64,000 bases of DNA from positions 1-64,000 of the forward strand of contig NZ_QSTA01000004.1 of the NCBI RefSeq assembly GCF_003438075.1, read 5' to 3'. Of this stretch, positions 34,214-42,959 are shown one piece after another (position 1 is the first letter of the stretch; every line of letters begins with the position of its first letter). Below the pieces are notes generated by a model. It made no database searches. It was given only the letters and a program-made list of their open reading frames with translations, and was not told where the DNA came from. This DNA is from Eubacterium sp. OM08-24. GTDB lineage: Bacteria; Bacillota; Clostridia; Oscillospirales; Acutalibacteraceae. Made by a program: the position numbers and the translations under genes.

Positions 34214-34705
34214 ACATAAAATTTAGGTCAACCCTTTAAAAAGGGTTGCGGGTTTGGGCGGAGCCCATAAAACAGTAAAAATAACTTATTTTCAATAAAA
34301 AATAAACGGTTGAATTTATATCATAGAATAACTAAATTTTAGATTACTCAAGACTTTAGTAGAAAACAAAAATTAAGACTAATGAGCGGCAGGGATTAAG
34401 AAAGTTGCATATTAGCAGTCTTAGAGAAAAGATATTCTAAAGGATACAAAAGTCTGCGTGTGTGGCTGATTTGCCCTTGAAAAGTGGCAAATTAGTTGTT
34501 TTAGTAGCGTGGCTTTTCCTTTGTTGCTGTCGCATTTTTTGGCTTTCGCCGTTATGTTCAAACCGCCAAACGGCAAGCCGTTTGGCTATCAAAGTTTACG
34601 ATAGTAAAAAGCATTTGTGGGTGTTGCCCACACCCACAACCTTTTAAATTCGGGACGGATAGTCCGTTGCTTTTTAAAGGTTTGCTACCCGACTGAAAAT
34701 AAGTG
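34214..34705 (+). repeat. Dispersed non-coding repeat, copy B with inserts
   Basis: It follows copy A (28692-28937) block by block: AACATAAAATTT with the AACCCTTT.../AAGGGTT hairpin (34213-34256), GAAAAGTGGCAAATTAGTTG, AGTAGCGTG and TTTCCTTTGTTGCT (34478-34528), TTTGTGGGTGTTGCCCACAC with CCACAACCTT (34614-34644), and CCCGACTGAAAATAAG at the end. Extra DNA is present after the first hairpin (about 215 bases) and near 34536-34586, where the palindrome CCAAACGGCAAGCCGTTTGG sits. No protein is encoded. The stretch 34167-34955 holds only this repeat and terminators. Confidence 0.7.
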
Positions 34706-34726
34706 AAATCGCAATAAAAAGCAAAA

Positions 34727-34744
34727 GCCCGACCAAAGTCGGGC
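34727..34744 (+). terminator. Small hairpin at the end of repeat copy B
   Basis: GCCCGAC-CAAA-GTCGGGC. Without a long T-run, so its role is unclear. Confidence 0.4.
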
Positions 34745-34914
34745 GTAATGCTTAATAAAAAAGAGAGAGGAAAATTTCTACGAAAATCAAGTTATTAGCT
34801 ATTTAATGTAAGTTTTGTGTTTCTTTATCTTACACACATATAATAACATACAGACAATGACAAAACAAGGACAAATATTAGCTTTTCAAAAATAAAATAA
34901 AAATTTTTTATAAA

Positions 34915-34947
34915 AAGGCAATACCGCTCATTTGCAGTATTGCCTTA
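34915..34947 (-). terminator. Terminator of the M23 peptidase gene
   Basis: AAGGCAATAC pairs with GTATTGCCTT, with a T-run on the minus strand (A-run on plus). Confidence 0.8.
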
Positions 34948-34955
34948 GCTGTTTA

Positions 34956-36491
34956 TTAAAGAAATTCCATAGGGTCAAGGCGGTCTGTTTCACTTCTTCT
35001 TATCTCAAAGTGTAAGTGATCACCTGTTGAGTCGCCTGTTGAACCTACATATGCAATAGTTTGTCCCTTGTATACTTTATCGCCCTGACTTACCGCAACT
35101 GCACTGCAATGGCCGTAAAGTGAGTAGTAACCGTTGCCATGGTCAATTATTACATAGTTGCCATAGCCCGAATCGTCATATCCTGCCCATGTTACAGTAC
35201 CGCCGTCAGATGCAACTATATCCTGACCGCCAATGCCGTCATCCGATATATCTATGCCTGAGTGAAGTCTGCCCCAACGATAGCCGTAGTAGCTTACAAT
35301 GTTGTGGGTGTAGGGAACAGGCCACATAAACGAACCTGTTGCCTCGTATGACGGAGCTTCGCTTGTGCCCTGAACAATTATCTCGTTCTTAGGCTCTTTT
35401 GTAACATTTCTTGCTGTTTCAACAGAATTTGTCTGTTCTCCGTTTATATATGTTACCTTGTAGGTTACTTCAGCCTCGCCGTTTTCGCCTTCTTGCTTGG
35501 TTTCGCTGTAGGTGTTGCTCTTTGAATCGTCATAATCGTATTGAGTATCGTAATTAAGGCTGATTGTATCGGTAACATCAGTAGTAACAGCCACATAAAG
35601 GTAATCTTTAGCAAGCTCAATAACTTCATCTGCCGTAAGTACGGTTTCATTCGGGAATTTACCGTTGATAATTTTTACTGTATTTGCAAAATCAGCGGTA
35701 GTATTTTCGTCATAACCCTCTTTAGCGTCAGATAAAATTTTATTTAACGCATTGCCGAGGGCAGATGTTTCTCCTGTAACTCCGATTTTCTTGCCATTAA
35801 TGTAAAGTGCTGAAAGCTCAGCGCCAATGTTATTGCTGAGAACGGCATTTGCAACAGTTTTTTCGGCTATATTGGTTGCCTCGTCTGCTGTTGCTATACT
35901 TGAAAATTTATCTGAAGTATAGTCAACATATGAATAGTTTGAAGATTTTGCGCTTTGTGCCGTTGCTTTAGTTTCCATAGGAACAGAAACTGCGCTTGCG
36001 CCCGATGCAAAACCAATCATTACCGCTGTAAAGCAGGCAACAGATGCAAGCATAGCTTTCTTTTTTAACGCCTCGTGTACCTTTGTTTTAGAAACAGGTG
36101 CTGCGTGTGCGTATTTTCTGTCGGTTACATTTCGTGTGGTTGTAACAAGTTTTAGCGGCCTGCTGTTATCATTAAAACCAATGCCCTGTCTTGCGGCACT
36201 GTATCGTTTGTCAAAATAGCAGATTTCTGCTCTTTTTGAACTTGTCTGCACAACAGGTCTTGCATTTGCAACAGATCTGCTCTGCTTTCTGATAACAGGC
36301 TTTGTAACTTTTCTTGTTACGGTAACCTTTCTTGTTGATTTAATTTTGAATTTCTTTGCTGCGAGTGCAGCCGCTCTCTTTATAAATCGAACAGTTTTCT
36401 GAGCGGTATTAAGCTGTTGAGGTTTGCGCCTTGTAAAAGGAAGGCTTTCGATTTCTTTGTAGCCGTCCTTGCCAATGAACTTTGTACTCAA
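34956..36491 (-). CDS. M23 family metallopeptidase with G5 domain
   Basis: A 511-residue membrane-anchored peptidoglycan endopeptidase. A long, very basic cytoplasmic N-terminus (1-145; KRAAALAAKKFKIKSTRKV) precedes one transmembrane helix (about 148-168). The extracytoplasmic part has a region with two LysM- or SPOR-like-sized repeats (about 200-320), a G5 domain (about 320-385) and the M23 domain (about 395-511) with zinc ligands in LHSGIDIS and the HLHFEI motif (H492, H494). The catalytic residues are complete. Start TTG 36491 has TAGGAGAA. A promoter and a perfect WalR-type box lie upstream, which fits control by the cell wall regulator. Why the cytoplasmic tail is so basic is unknown. 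Confidence 0.92.
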   Translation of the reverse strand: MSTKFIGKDGYKEIESLPFTRRKPQQLNTAQKTVRFIKRAAALAAKKFKIKSTRKVTVTRKVTKPVIRKQSRSVANARPVVQTSSKRAEICYFDKRYSAARQGIGFNDNSRPLKLVTTTRNVTDRKYAHAAPVSKTKVHEALKKKAMLASVACFTAVMIGFASGASAVSVPMETKATAQSAKSSNYSYVDYTSDKFSSIATADEATNIAEKTVANAVLSNNIGAELSALYINGKKIGVTGETSALGNALNKILSDAKEGYDENTTADFANTVKIINGKFPNETVLTADEVIELAKDYLYVAVTTDVTDTISLNYDTQYDYDDSKSNTYSETKQEGENGEAEVTYKVTYINGEQTNSVETARNVTKEPKNEIIVQGTSEAPSYEATGSFMWPVPYTHNIVSYYGYRWGRLHSGIDISDDGIGGQDIVASDGGTVTWAGYDDSGYGNYVIIDHGNGYYSLYGHCSAVAVSQGDKVYKGQTIAYVGSTGDSTGDHLHFEIRRSETDRLDPMEFL

Positions 36492-36516
36492 AATAATTTC
36501 TCCTATCTCATTAACC

Positions 36517-36533
36517 GTTACATTTTTGTAACA
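36517..36533 (-). promoter_or_regulatory. WalR (YycF)-type box upstream of the M23 peptidase
   Basis: On the minus strand TGTTAC-AAAAA-TGTAAC, a full match to the WalR consensus TGTWAH-N5-TGTWAH. It lies downstream of the -10 box, the position seen for WalR-repressed genes. Confidence 0.6.
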
Positions 36534-36547
36534 AACTTAACACTATT

Positions 36548-36575
36548 ATTATAACAAATAGTAACAAAATTGCAA
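36548..36575 (-). promoter_or_regulatory. Promoter of the M23 peptidase gene
   Basis: On the minus strand: TTGCAA (36575-36570), 16-base spacer, TATAAT (36553-36548). Confidence 0.65.
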
Positions 36576-36662
36576 TAGAAGAATTAAAAACCGTAACCTT
36601 ATCCAGTATTTAGCACAAATATAACAGTCGTAATTATGCAACAGACACAATAATTCTCATAA

Positions 36663-37118
36663 TCAATTATACTTTAAGTTATCAACCGTTAAATCTTTTA
36701 ACTTATCGTAATATTTATTTAATGCCTTTATAGCGCCCTCAAAGTTATGTTCCTTGTAATTCCCGCACTCTGCGGCAGTATTTCCGGGAATTTCGCCTGT
36801 ATGGTTCTTGCACTTTAAAACAGTTTCTTTTATAAGTGCAAGTGCATCATCCTGCGACATATCCCTTACAAGAAAATAAAATCCTGTACGGCATCCCATA
36901 GGGCCAAAATAAATTACCTTATCCGCATATTTGCTGTTGCGCGCATAGGTAGCAAAAAGATGCTCAATAGTATGCATAACGGGATTTGGCAAAAACGGCG
37001 GAGTATTCGGCTTTATAAATCTCATATCATATGTTGTAATGTCGCCGTCAATTCGGGATACATAAACGCCCGGTTCAAGTGTATCGTGGTTTACCTGAAA
37101 ACTTGCAATTTTTTCCAT
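36663..37118 (-). CDS. luxS: S-ribosylhomocysteine lyase (AI-2 synthesis)
   Basis: A 151-residue metalloenzyme that splits S-ribosylhomocysteine into homocysteine and the AI-2 precursor DPD. The metal-binding HTIEH (H49, H53) and the cysteine in NTAAECGNY are present, along with the active-site GPMGCRTGFYF. The length is standard. Start ATG 37118 follows AAAGAGG; an upstream ATG 37136 overlaps that site. No pfs/mtnN gene is adjacent. It recycles homocysteine, which links it to metY elsewhere in the window, and may make a quorum signal. The GH25 lysozyme gene lies just upstream on the same strand, 43 bases away. Confidence 0.97.
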   Translation of the reverse strand: MEKIASFQVNHDTLEPGVYVSRIDGDITTYDMRFIKPNTPPFLPNPVMHTIEHLFATYARNSKYADKVIYFGPMGCRTGFYFLVRDMSQDDALALIKETVLKCKNHTGEIPGNTAAECGNYKEHNFEGAIKALNKYYDKLKDLTVDNLKYN

Positions 37119-37161
37119 TATAAAAACCTCTTTCATTATATAGTAACTTTATACAGCAGTT

Positions 37162-38064
37162 TTATGCGTAATCGGCAATGTTTGTAAAGCAGATATTAAG
37201 GTCTACTTCACCGTCTATGCCGTCAACCTTGCCTGCGGTTGTGTACTGCCACATTGAGAATTGGTAGTAAAATTCCGGTGTATCGCTGTATTCGCAGTAC
37301 CAAATGTCATAATCTTTCAATCTTGAAAGGTCATATTTAAAGTAAAGCTCTCGACTCGGCGAGTAGATAGATGCGGTATATCCGTATGATTCAACAGTCT
37401 GACAGAACGCTCTTGCACACTCTGTTGCCTCATATGCAGATACATTATCGGTTCTTGCGTCATCATCCTTAACAATTTCCCAGTCATAGGCGACAGGGTA
37501 GTCGAGCTTTATGTCACCGAGAATTTCCTTTACATAGTTAGCCTCCTCGATAGCCTCTTCTGTGTTAATTGCCTGAGAGAAGAAGTACACGCCAACTTTT
37601 ATTCCGTTGTCTTTAGCTTCGGTAATGTTTTTGATTGCGCTTTCGTCTTGATATAAAGTGCCCTCAGTACCGTAGCCTCTGCCGCCAATTCGTATCATAG
37701 CAAAGTCAATTCCCGAGTCTTTAACCTTTTTCCAATCAATAGTGCCGTTGTAATCGGAAACATCAATGCCCTCGGTTGATGCGGCTTTGCCGTTTTCATT
37801 GTAATACTTAAAGTTAGCATCGGCAGAAAAATTATTTTTGTCAAGTGTGTTTTTTGTCACACCCTCAAGCTCTGTTATCCAAATTTCTCCGAGTGTTGAG
37901 TCATTAATTAAGATTTTTTCCCCTGTTGTTTTAACCGTTGTATCGGTAGGAGTGGGGGTATAAGAGCTTTGCTGAGTTTTACTCTCGCTGTTTCCGCCGC
38001 AACCCGACAATGCAGTAGTGCTGACGAGTAGAGCCGAAATAAGTATGTATTTGATTTTTTTCAT
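37162..38064 (-). CDS. GH25 lysozyme lipoprotein
   Basis: A 300-residue surface lipoprotein. Signal peptide with lipobox ALSGC (C22), a short Thr/Ser/Pro linker, then about 40 residues of unknown fold, then a GH25 muramidase domain (about 97-300). Its catalytic acids are in EGIDVSDYNG (D101) and VAYDWE (D194, E196). The conserved FAMIRIGGRGYG and SMWQYTTAGKVDGIDGEVD are present. It should cut beta-1,4 bonds between MurNAc and GlcNAc while anchored in the membrane. ATG 38064 follows ACAGGAG; longer in-frame extensions have no signal. No cell wall-binding repeats. Likely a remodelling enzyme, not a phage lysin, because of the lipid anchor. Confidence 0.93.
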   Translation of the reverse strand: MKKIKYILISALLVSTTALSGCGGNSESKTQQSSYTPTPTDTTVKTTGEKILINDSTLGEIWITELEGVTKNTLDKNNFSADANFKYYNENGKAASTEGIDVSDYNGTIDWKKVKDSGIDFAMIRIGGRGYGTEGTLYQDESAIKNITEAKDNGIKVGVYFFSQAINTEEAIEEANYVKEILGDIKLDYPVAYDWEIVKDDDARTDNVSAYEATECARAFCQTVESYGYTASIYSPSRELYFKYDLSRLKDYDIWYCEYSDTPEFYYQFSMWQYTTAGKVDGIDGEVDLNICFTNIADYA

Positions 38065-38147
38065 TATAAAAACTCCTGTTTTGTATTTATTAATGACAGG
38101 ATAACACAAAAATAAATTTCTGTAAATAAAATAAGTCAAAATTTATA

Positions 38148-38176
38148 TTGAAAATATTGTGAAAATTAAGTATAAT
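38148..38176 (+). promoter_or_regulatory. Promoter of the small ORF at 38229
   Basis: TTGAAA, 17-base spacer, TATAAT. Confidence 0.75.
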
Positions 38177-38228
38177 AGAACAGTATACTGCAACAATATA
38201 ACTCACATTAAGGAAAGGAGTAGGGATT

Positions 38229-38486
38229 ATGAATGCTGCAAAGGTTACCGGCTATGCCAAAAAGCCTAAAAAAGAGCTTATCAAAGCTATTGATGACTGT
38301 GTGTCGTTAAGTCAGCTTTTTGCGCTTATTCAGCACGAGAATATAACTTTGCAAATGCATTCGCAGCCCGGCGCATCTAACCTTGCTCCAAAGGTGCTTT
38401 CTGCAAGAGAGATTATAGATAAAAAGGACACCCCGCTTGAGCGGCTTAAAACTGAAATAAAAAAATCCGTTTTAAAAAATAAATAG
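38229..38486 (+). CDS. Small hypothetical protein, 85 residues
   Basis: A strong promoter, a strong ribosome binding site (AAGGAAAGGAG) and a terminator make this a real gene. The protein is basic (ends IKKSVLKNK) with helices (KKELIKAIDDCVSLSQLFALI, SAREIIDKKDTPLERLKTEI), no signal peptide and no membrane segment. I do not recognise a family. The size and charge would suit a small nucleic-acid-binding or regulatory protein, but that is a guess. Confidence 0.75.
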   Translation: MNAAKVTGYAKKPKKELIKAIDDCVSLSQLFALIQHENITLQMHSQPGASNLAPKVLSAREIIDKKDTPLERLKTEIKKSVLKNK

Positions 38487-38523
38487 CAGTTGTATCGGAA
38501 TAATCGGTACAACTGCTATTTTT
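38485..38523. terminator. Bidirectional terminator between the small ORF and the cupin gene
   Basis: AGCAGTTGTA pairs with TACAACTGCT. A T-run follows on plus and T-rich sequence on minus. Confidence 0.75.
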
Positions 38524-38535
38524 AGTTTGTAAAAA

Positions 38536-38883
38536 TCAGAATACAACCATAAGGAGCATTTTAAAGCGTTCCTCGCCAAATACAGCGTGTGGGTGCCTGG
38601 CAGGCATAACTATTGACTTGCCCTCATTTAAAATATACTCAATGCCGTCAATTGTAATTTTACCAACGCCGTCAAGACAGGTTACAAATGCGTCACCGCC
38701 TGATTCGTGAGTGCTGATTTCCTCACCTTTGTCAAAAGCAAACAAGGTAACGCTGACTGCGTCATTTTGAACCAAGGTTTTGCTTACAACCATTCCGTCC
38801 TGATATGCAACTTCGTCTTTTAATGCAAGCACCTGGGATTTGCTGATATTTTTCATTTTCCCGTTTTTAAATAACATTTCCAT
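38536..38883 (-). CDS. Small cupin-domain protein
   Basis: A 115-residue single-domain cupin (AFDKGEEISTHESGGDAFVT, then EGKSIVMPARHPHAVFGEERF). Metal ligands H and E of motif 1 are H58-like and the motif 2 histidine is in RHPHAV. Such proteins bind a metal and a small ligand, or act as sensors; the ligand is not evident. ATG 38883 has AAAGGAG. Monocistronic. Confidence 0.85.
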   Translation of the reverse strand: MEMLFKNGKMKNISKSQVLALKDEVAYQDGMVVSKTLVQNDAVSVTLFAFDKGEEISTHESGGDAFVTCLDGVGKITIDGIEYILNEGKSIVMPARHPHAVFGEERFKMLLMVVF

Positions 38884-39100
38884 TTAAAATGTCTCCTTTA
38901 AAACATAATTATTTTATACATTCATTATAGCATTGATACATAAAAAAACTCAATAAAGTGTTTGCCTCAAAAGCTAATGAATTTGATAAAATCACTATTT
39001 TTGCCTGCTAATATTGATATATATAATATTTTGATGTAAAATAGTAACATTATACTTTAAAAAATAAAAACTAAAGAAAGAAAATTTTGAGAGGAAAATT

Positions 39101-40837
39101 ATGATTAAACTCAGAAGATTTTTAAAGGACTACAAAAAAGAATGTATCATCGGTCCTTTGTGCAAGCTTTTTGAGGCAATACTTGAGCTTATTGTTCCGC
39201 TTGTAATGGCGGACATAATTGACAACGGTGTTGCTAATGGCGATAAAAGCTATGTATTGAGAATGGGACTTGTAATGGTTGCACTTGCGGCAACAGGTTT
39301 GCTGAGTGCTCTTGTCTGTCAGTATTTTGCTTCAAAGGCATCGCAGGGCTTTGGCACAAAGGTGAGAAGAGCGTTGTTTTCACACATCAACTCACTTTCT
39401 CATGCGGAAATTGACAAAATAGGCACACCATCGCTCATTACAAGAATTACAAATGATGTAAACCAGTCACAACAGATGGTTGCAATGACAATCAGATTGC
39501 TGACAAGAGCGCCGTTTATTGTTATAGGCTCAATTATTATGGCAATGACAATCAGCGTGAGAATGTCAATCATTTTCATAATTGCCGCCGTTATTATCGG
39601 ACTTATACTTTATTTTGTAATGACAAAAAGTATCCCGATTTTCAGCCTTATGCAGAAAAAGCTCGATAAAATCGGACTTATTTCAAGAGAAAATCTTTCG
39701 GGCAACCGAGTTATCAGAGCCTTTTCAAAGCAGAAAAGCGAAAAGGAAAGGATTGATAATTCAACCGAAGATCTTGCGGCAACCTCAATCCGCATCAGCA
39801 GACTTTCGGCTTTGCTTAACCCTGCAACCTATGTTGTAACAGACATTGCTATTATTGCAATCATTTGGTTTGGCGGTTTGAATGTAAACGCAGGCAATAT
39901 GCAGACAGGCGACATTATCGCACTTGTAAGCTATATGACGCAAATTTTGCTTGCTATGATAGTTGTGGCAAACCTTGTGCTTTTAATGACAAAGGGCAGT
40001 GCATCGGCAGCAAGAATTAACGAAGTGCTTGAAACCGAGCCAAGCGTTAAAGAAAACACCAAGGAGCTTATTTCTGTAAGCACAGACGACAACACACCGA
40101 AGATTGCTTTTGACAATGTTTCTTTCAGCTATGGCGGCGGTGACGATGAGCTTAGCAAAATCAGCTTTGAAATTAAGCGTGGCTCAACTGTCGGCATAAT
40201 CGGCGGTACAGGTTCGGGTAAAAGTACGCTTATTAACCTTATCCCTCGCTTTTATGATGTAACACAGGGCAGTGTAGAGGTTGACGGCAGAAATGTAAAG
40301 GACTATTCTTTTAAACAGCTTAGAAAGCAAATCGGCATAGTTCCTCAGCAGTCGATACTTTTTAAGGGAACTGTTCGTGACAATATGAAGTGGGAAAATC
40401 CCGACCTTACAGACGAAGAAATTATTACGGCGCTTAAAAACGCACAGGCTTATGAATTTGTTTCAAAGCTCCCTATGGGACTTGACAGCAATGTTGAGCA
40501 GGGAGGTAAGAATTTCAGCGGCGGTCAAAGACAGCGACTTTGCATTGCAAGAGCGATTGCCGCAAAGCCAAAGGTGCTTATTCTTGATGACAGCTTTTCC
40601 GCACTCGACTTTGCAACAGATGCGGCGCTCAGAAAAGCACTCAGTCAGTATACTCACGAGATGACGGTTATAATTGTTACACAGCGTTGCTCAACGATTA
40701 TGAACTCGGATTTAATCCTTGTGCTTGACGACGGTATGCTTGTGGGAAAAGGCACACATAAGGAATTGCTTAAAAATTGTGAAACTTACAAGGAAATTTG
40801 CCTTTCACAGCTCAGCAAATCGGAGGTGGAAGTATGA
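39101..40837 (+). CDS. ABC exporter half-transporter with degenerate ATPase site
   Basis: A 578-residue type I ABC exporter half: six membrane helices (about 15-310) fused to an ATPase domain (about 340-575). Walker A GGTGSGKSTLI, Q-loop PQQS, signature NFSGGQRQRL. Two catalytic residues are changed: the Walker B glutamate is Asp (ILDDSFSALD) and the H-loop histidine is Gln (IVTQRCST). That is the pattern of the inactive-site partner in heterodimeric exporters such as TM287/288, BmrCD or LmrCD. The gene overlaps the next by four bases (ATGA). The exported substrate is probably a lipid, peptide or drug; it cannot be told from sequence. Confidence 0.93.
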   Translation: MIKLRRFLKDYKKECIIGPLCKLFEAILELIVPLVMADIIDNGVANGDKSYVLRMGLVMVALAATGLLSALVCQYFASKASQGFGTKVRRALFSHINSLSHAEIDKIGTPSLITRITNDVNQSQQMVAMTIRLLTRAPFIVIGSIIMAMTISVRMSIIFIIAAVIIGLILYFVMTKSIPIFSLMQKKLDKIGLISRENLSGNRVIRAFSKQKSEKERIDNSTEDLAATSIRISRLSALLNPATYVVTDIAIIAIIWFGGLNVNAGNMQTGDIIALVSYMTQILLAMIVVANLVLLMTKGSASAARINEVLETEPSVKENTKELISVSTDDNTPKIAFDNVSFSYGGGDDELSKISFEIKRGSTVGIIGGTGSGKSTLINLIPRFYDVTQGSVEVDGRNVKDYSFKQLRKQIGIVPQQSILFKGTVRDNMKWENPDLTDEEIITALKNAQAYEFVSKLPMGLDSNVEQGGKNFSGGQRQRLCIARAIAAKPKVLILDDSFSALDFATDAALRKALSQYTHEMTVIIVTQRCSTIMNSDLILVLDDGMLVGKGTHKELLKNCETYKEICLSQLSKSEVEV

Positions 40838-42567
40838 AAAAATCTGTTGTAAGACGAGTTTTAAAATATATAAAACCATACAAGGGATTGCTTGCGCTTG
40901 CTATTTTAAGTGCGATAATCAGCGTTTCTCTTACTCTTTATATTCCTGTACTTACAGGTAATGCCATTGATAACATTATAGACAAGGGCAATGTTAATTT
41001 TGAAAATGTACTTCAAATAATTATTTATATAGCTGTCGGAGTTGCAGGCGTTGCGATTTTCCAATGGACTATGACTTATTTTACTAATGTAATCTCATAC
41101 AAGACGGTAAGAGATTTAAGACGAGATGTTTTCTGCAAATTCAACGATGTGCCGCTATCGTACGTTGACACACACTCGCACGGTGACCTTATCAGCCGAG
41201 TAATCAATGATGTTGATGCAGTAGGCGACGGTCTTTCGCAGATGTTTTTGCAGTTGTTCTCGGGTATTGTTACAATTCTCGGAACAATGATATTTATGTT
41301 TATAATTGACTGGAGAATCGCCCTTGCGGTAATTATTCTTACTCCGCTTTCATTATTTGTGGCCGCTTTTATCGGTAAAATGACACACAACCGTTTTGCA
41401 AGACAACAGCAGCTGCAGGGTGATATTTCCTCATATGTTGAGGAATATGTGGGCAATCAGCGAATTGTAAAGGCTTTTTCATATGAAGACAGAGCTTTTG
41501 AAAATTTTGAAAAATACAACCAAGAACTTTACACGGTAGGCTTTAAGGCTCAGTTTGCAGGTGCGCTTGCTAACCCAAGTACAAGATTTGTAAATGCAAT
41601 GGTATATGCGGCTGTCGGCATTTTCGGTGCAATCACAGCAATTTCAGGTACGCTTTCAGTCGGTCAGCTTTCGTGCTTCTTGACCTATGCAAACCAATAT
41701 ACAAAGCCTTTTAACGAGGTAACAGGTGTGCTTACACAGTTGCAGACAGCCATTGCAGCGGCAGGCAGAGTGTTTGATGTGCTTGACGCCGAGGACGAGC
41801 CTGAGGACAAGCCCGAGTCCGTTAAGATTGAAAATTGCAAGGGCAATGTAAAAATTGAGAATGTAAACTTCTCTTATGTAAAGGACAAACCGCTTATTAC
41901 CGACTTTTCTCTTGATGTCAAAAGCGGCAGCCACATTGCCATTGTAGGCCCGACAGGCTGCGGCAAAACTACCTTTATCAATCTTCTTATGAGATTTTAC
42001 GATATTGACAGCGGCAAGATTTCTATTGACGGTGTTGATATTAAGGATATGGAGCGTGACGAACTTAGAAAGCTGTACGGAATGGTATTGCAGGACAGCT
42101 GGCTTTTCTGCGGAACTATTATGGAAAACTTAAAGTACGGCAATCCCAACGCTACCGATGAACAGGTTATTGAGGCTGCAAAGGCGGCGTATGCCCACAG
42201 CTTTATAAGGAAAATGCCTGACGGCTACGATACAATGATTTCAGAGGGCGGCGGTAACCTTTCTCAGGGTCAAAAGCAGCTGCTTTGTATTGCAAGAGCA
42301 ATGCTCTCAAATCCTACTATGCTTATCCTTGATGAGGCTACTTCGTCTATTGATACACTTACCGAAATTCGTGTTCAAAAGGCATTTGCAAAGATTATGC
42401 AGGGCAGAACAAGCTTTGTTGTTGCTCACAGACTTTCTACGATTAAGGAAAGCGATGCTATTCTTGTTATGCGTGACGGTAATATCATTGAGCAGGGTAC
42501 TCACGAAGAATTGCTTGCAAAGGGCGGTTTCTATAAGAAACTTTACGAAAGCCAATTTGCAAAGTAA
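40834..42567 (+). CDS. ABC exporter half-transporter with the catalytic ATPase site
   Basis: A 577-residue partner of the preceding gene, with the same six-helix plus ATPase layout. Walker A GPTGCGKTTFI, Walker B with catalytic glutamate (MLILDEATSSID), H-loop VVAHRLST. Its signature is altered (NLSQGQKQLL in place of LSGGQ), which is exactly the complement of the partner's changes: the working site pairs this Walker B with the partner's intact signature. ATG 40834 lies within the partner's stop codon, with GGAGGTGG before it. Together they form one heterodimeric efflux pump. Confidence 0.94.
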   Translation: MKKSVVRRVLKYIKPYKGLLALAILSAIISVSLTLYIPVLTGNAIDNIIDKGNVNFENVLQIIIYIAVGVAGVAIFQWTMTYFTNVISYKTVRDLRRDVFCKFNDVPLSYVDTHSHGDLISRVINDVDAVGDGLSQMFLQLFSGIVTILGTMIFMFIIDWRIALAVIILTPLSLFVAAFIGKMTHNRFARQQQLQGDISSYVEEYVGNQRIVKAFSYEDRAFENFEKYNQELYTVGFKAQFAGALANPSTRFVNAMVYAAVGIFGAITAISGTLSVGQLSCFLTYANQYTKPFNEVTGVLTQLQTAIAAAGRVFDVLDAEDEPEDKPESVKIENCKGNVKIENVNFSYVKDKPLITDFSLDVKSGSHIAIVGPTGCGKTTFINLLMRFYDIDSGKISIDGVDIKDMERDELRKLYGMVLQDSWLFCGTIMENLKYGNPNATDEQVIEAAKAAYAHSFIRKMPDGYDTMISEGGGNLSQGQKQLLCIARAMLSNPTMLILDEATSSIDTLTEIRVQKAFAKIMQGRTSFVVAHRLSTIKESDAILVMRDGNIIEQGTHEELLAKGGFYKKLYESQFAK

Positions 42568-42573
42568 AACGGT

Positions 42574-42590
42574 GTCACTGAGTGACACAA
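42574..42590 (+). repeat. Perfect palindrome after the ABC exporter
   Basis: GTGTCACTGAGTGACAC. Fourteen of sixteen bases of GGTGTCACTGAGTGAC recur near 42895 in the mraZ operator region (GGTGTCATTTAGTGAC). No T-run follows, so it is not a normal terminator. Confidence 0.5.
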
Positions 42591-42646
42591 TTATAAAAAA
42601 CTATATATTATCAGGTTAAAATACTTGGAACAAATGTTTTGAATTT

Positions 42647-42736
42647 GTAACCTTTTTGCTTATAAAGGTTACAACAAAGCTCTTAAGAGTCGCCAAAACC
42701 CCAGATTTTATGGAGGTTTTGCGGCTCTTTTTTGTA
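42647..42736 (+). terminator. Two hairpins ending the ABC exporter unit
   Basis: GTAACCTTT/AAAGGTTAC (42647-42671) is followed by the strong terminator AAGAGTCGCCAAAACC/GGTTTTGCGGCTCTT (42685-42729) with T6. The rest of the gap up to the mraZ promoter shows nothing. Confidence 0.85.
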
Positions 42737-42845
42737 TTATAATTTCGCTTGAGAATTATAAATTAAAATAAGGTAAAAATAATTTCAAATCTGAAAAATA
42801 TTACTGCGGTTTGTAAATTTTATTTCATTTTGTGCTATATTTATC

Positions 42846-42874
42846 TTGATTTTTAAAGGCTAATGGGGTATAAT
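42846..42874 (+). promoter_or_regulatory. Promoter of the division and cell wall cluster
   Basis: TTGATT, 17-base spacer, TATAAT, 86 bases before the mraZ start. Confidence 0.8.
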
Positions 42875-42884
42875 GATAGCAAAC

Positions 42885-42908
42885 GGTGGCATAAGGTGTC
42901 ATTTAGTG
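42885..42908 (+). promoter_or_regulatory. Candidate MraZ operator repeats
   Basis: GGTG at 42885, GGTG at 42895 and AGTG at 42905 occur with an exact 10-base period, just after the -10 box. MraZ binds direct repeats with a 10-base period, between promoter and mraZ start, and represses its own operon. Confidence 0.6.
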
Positions 42909-42959
42909 ACTGATTGATACTCAAAAAACCGAATTTCAGCTTAAATGGAGGTGGGCAAA

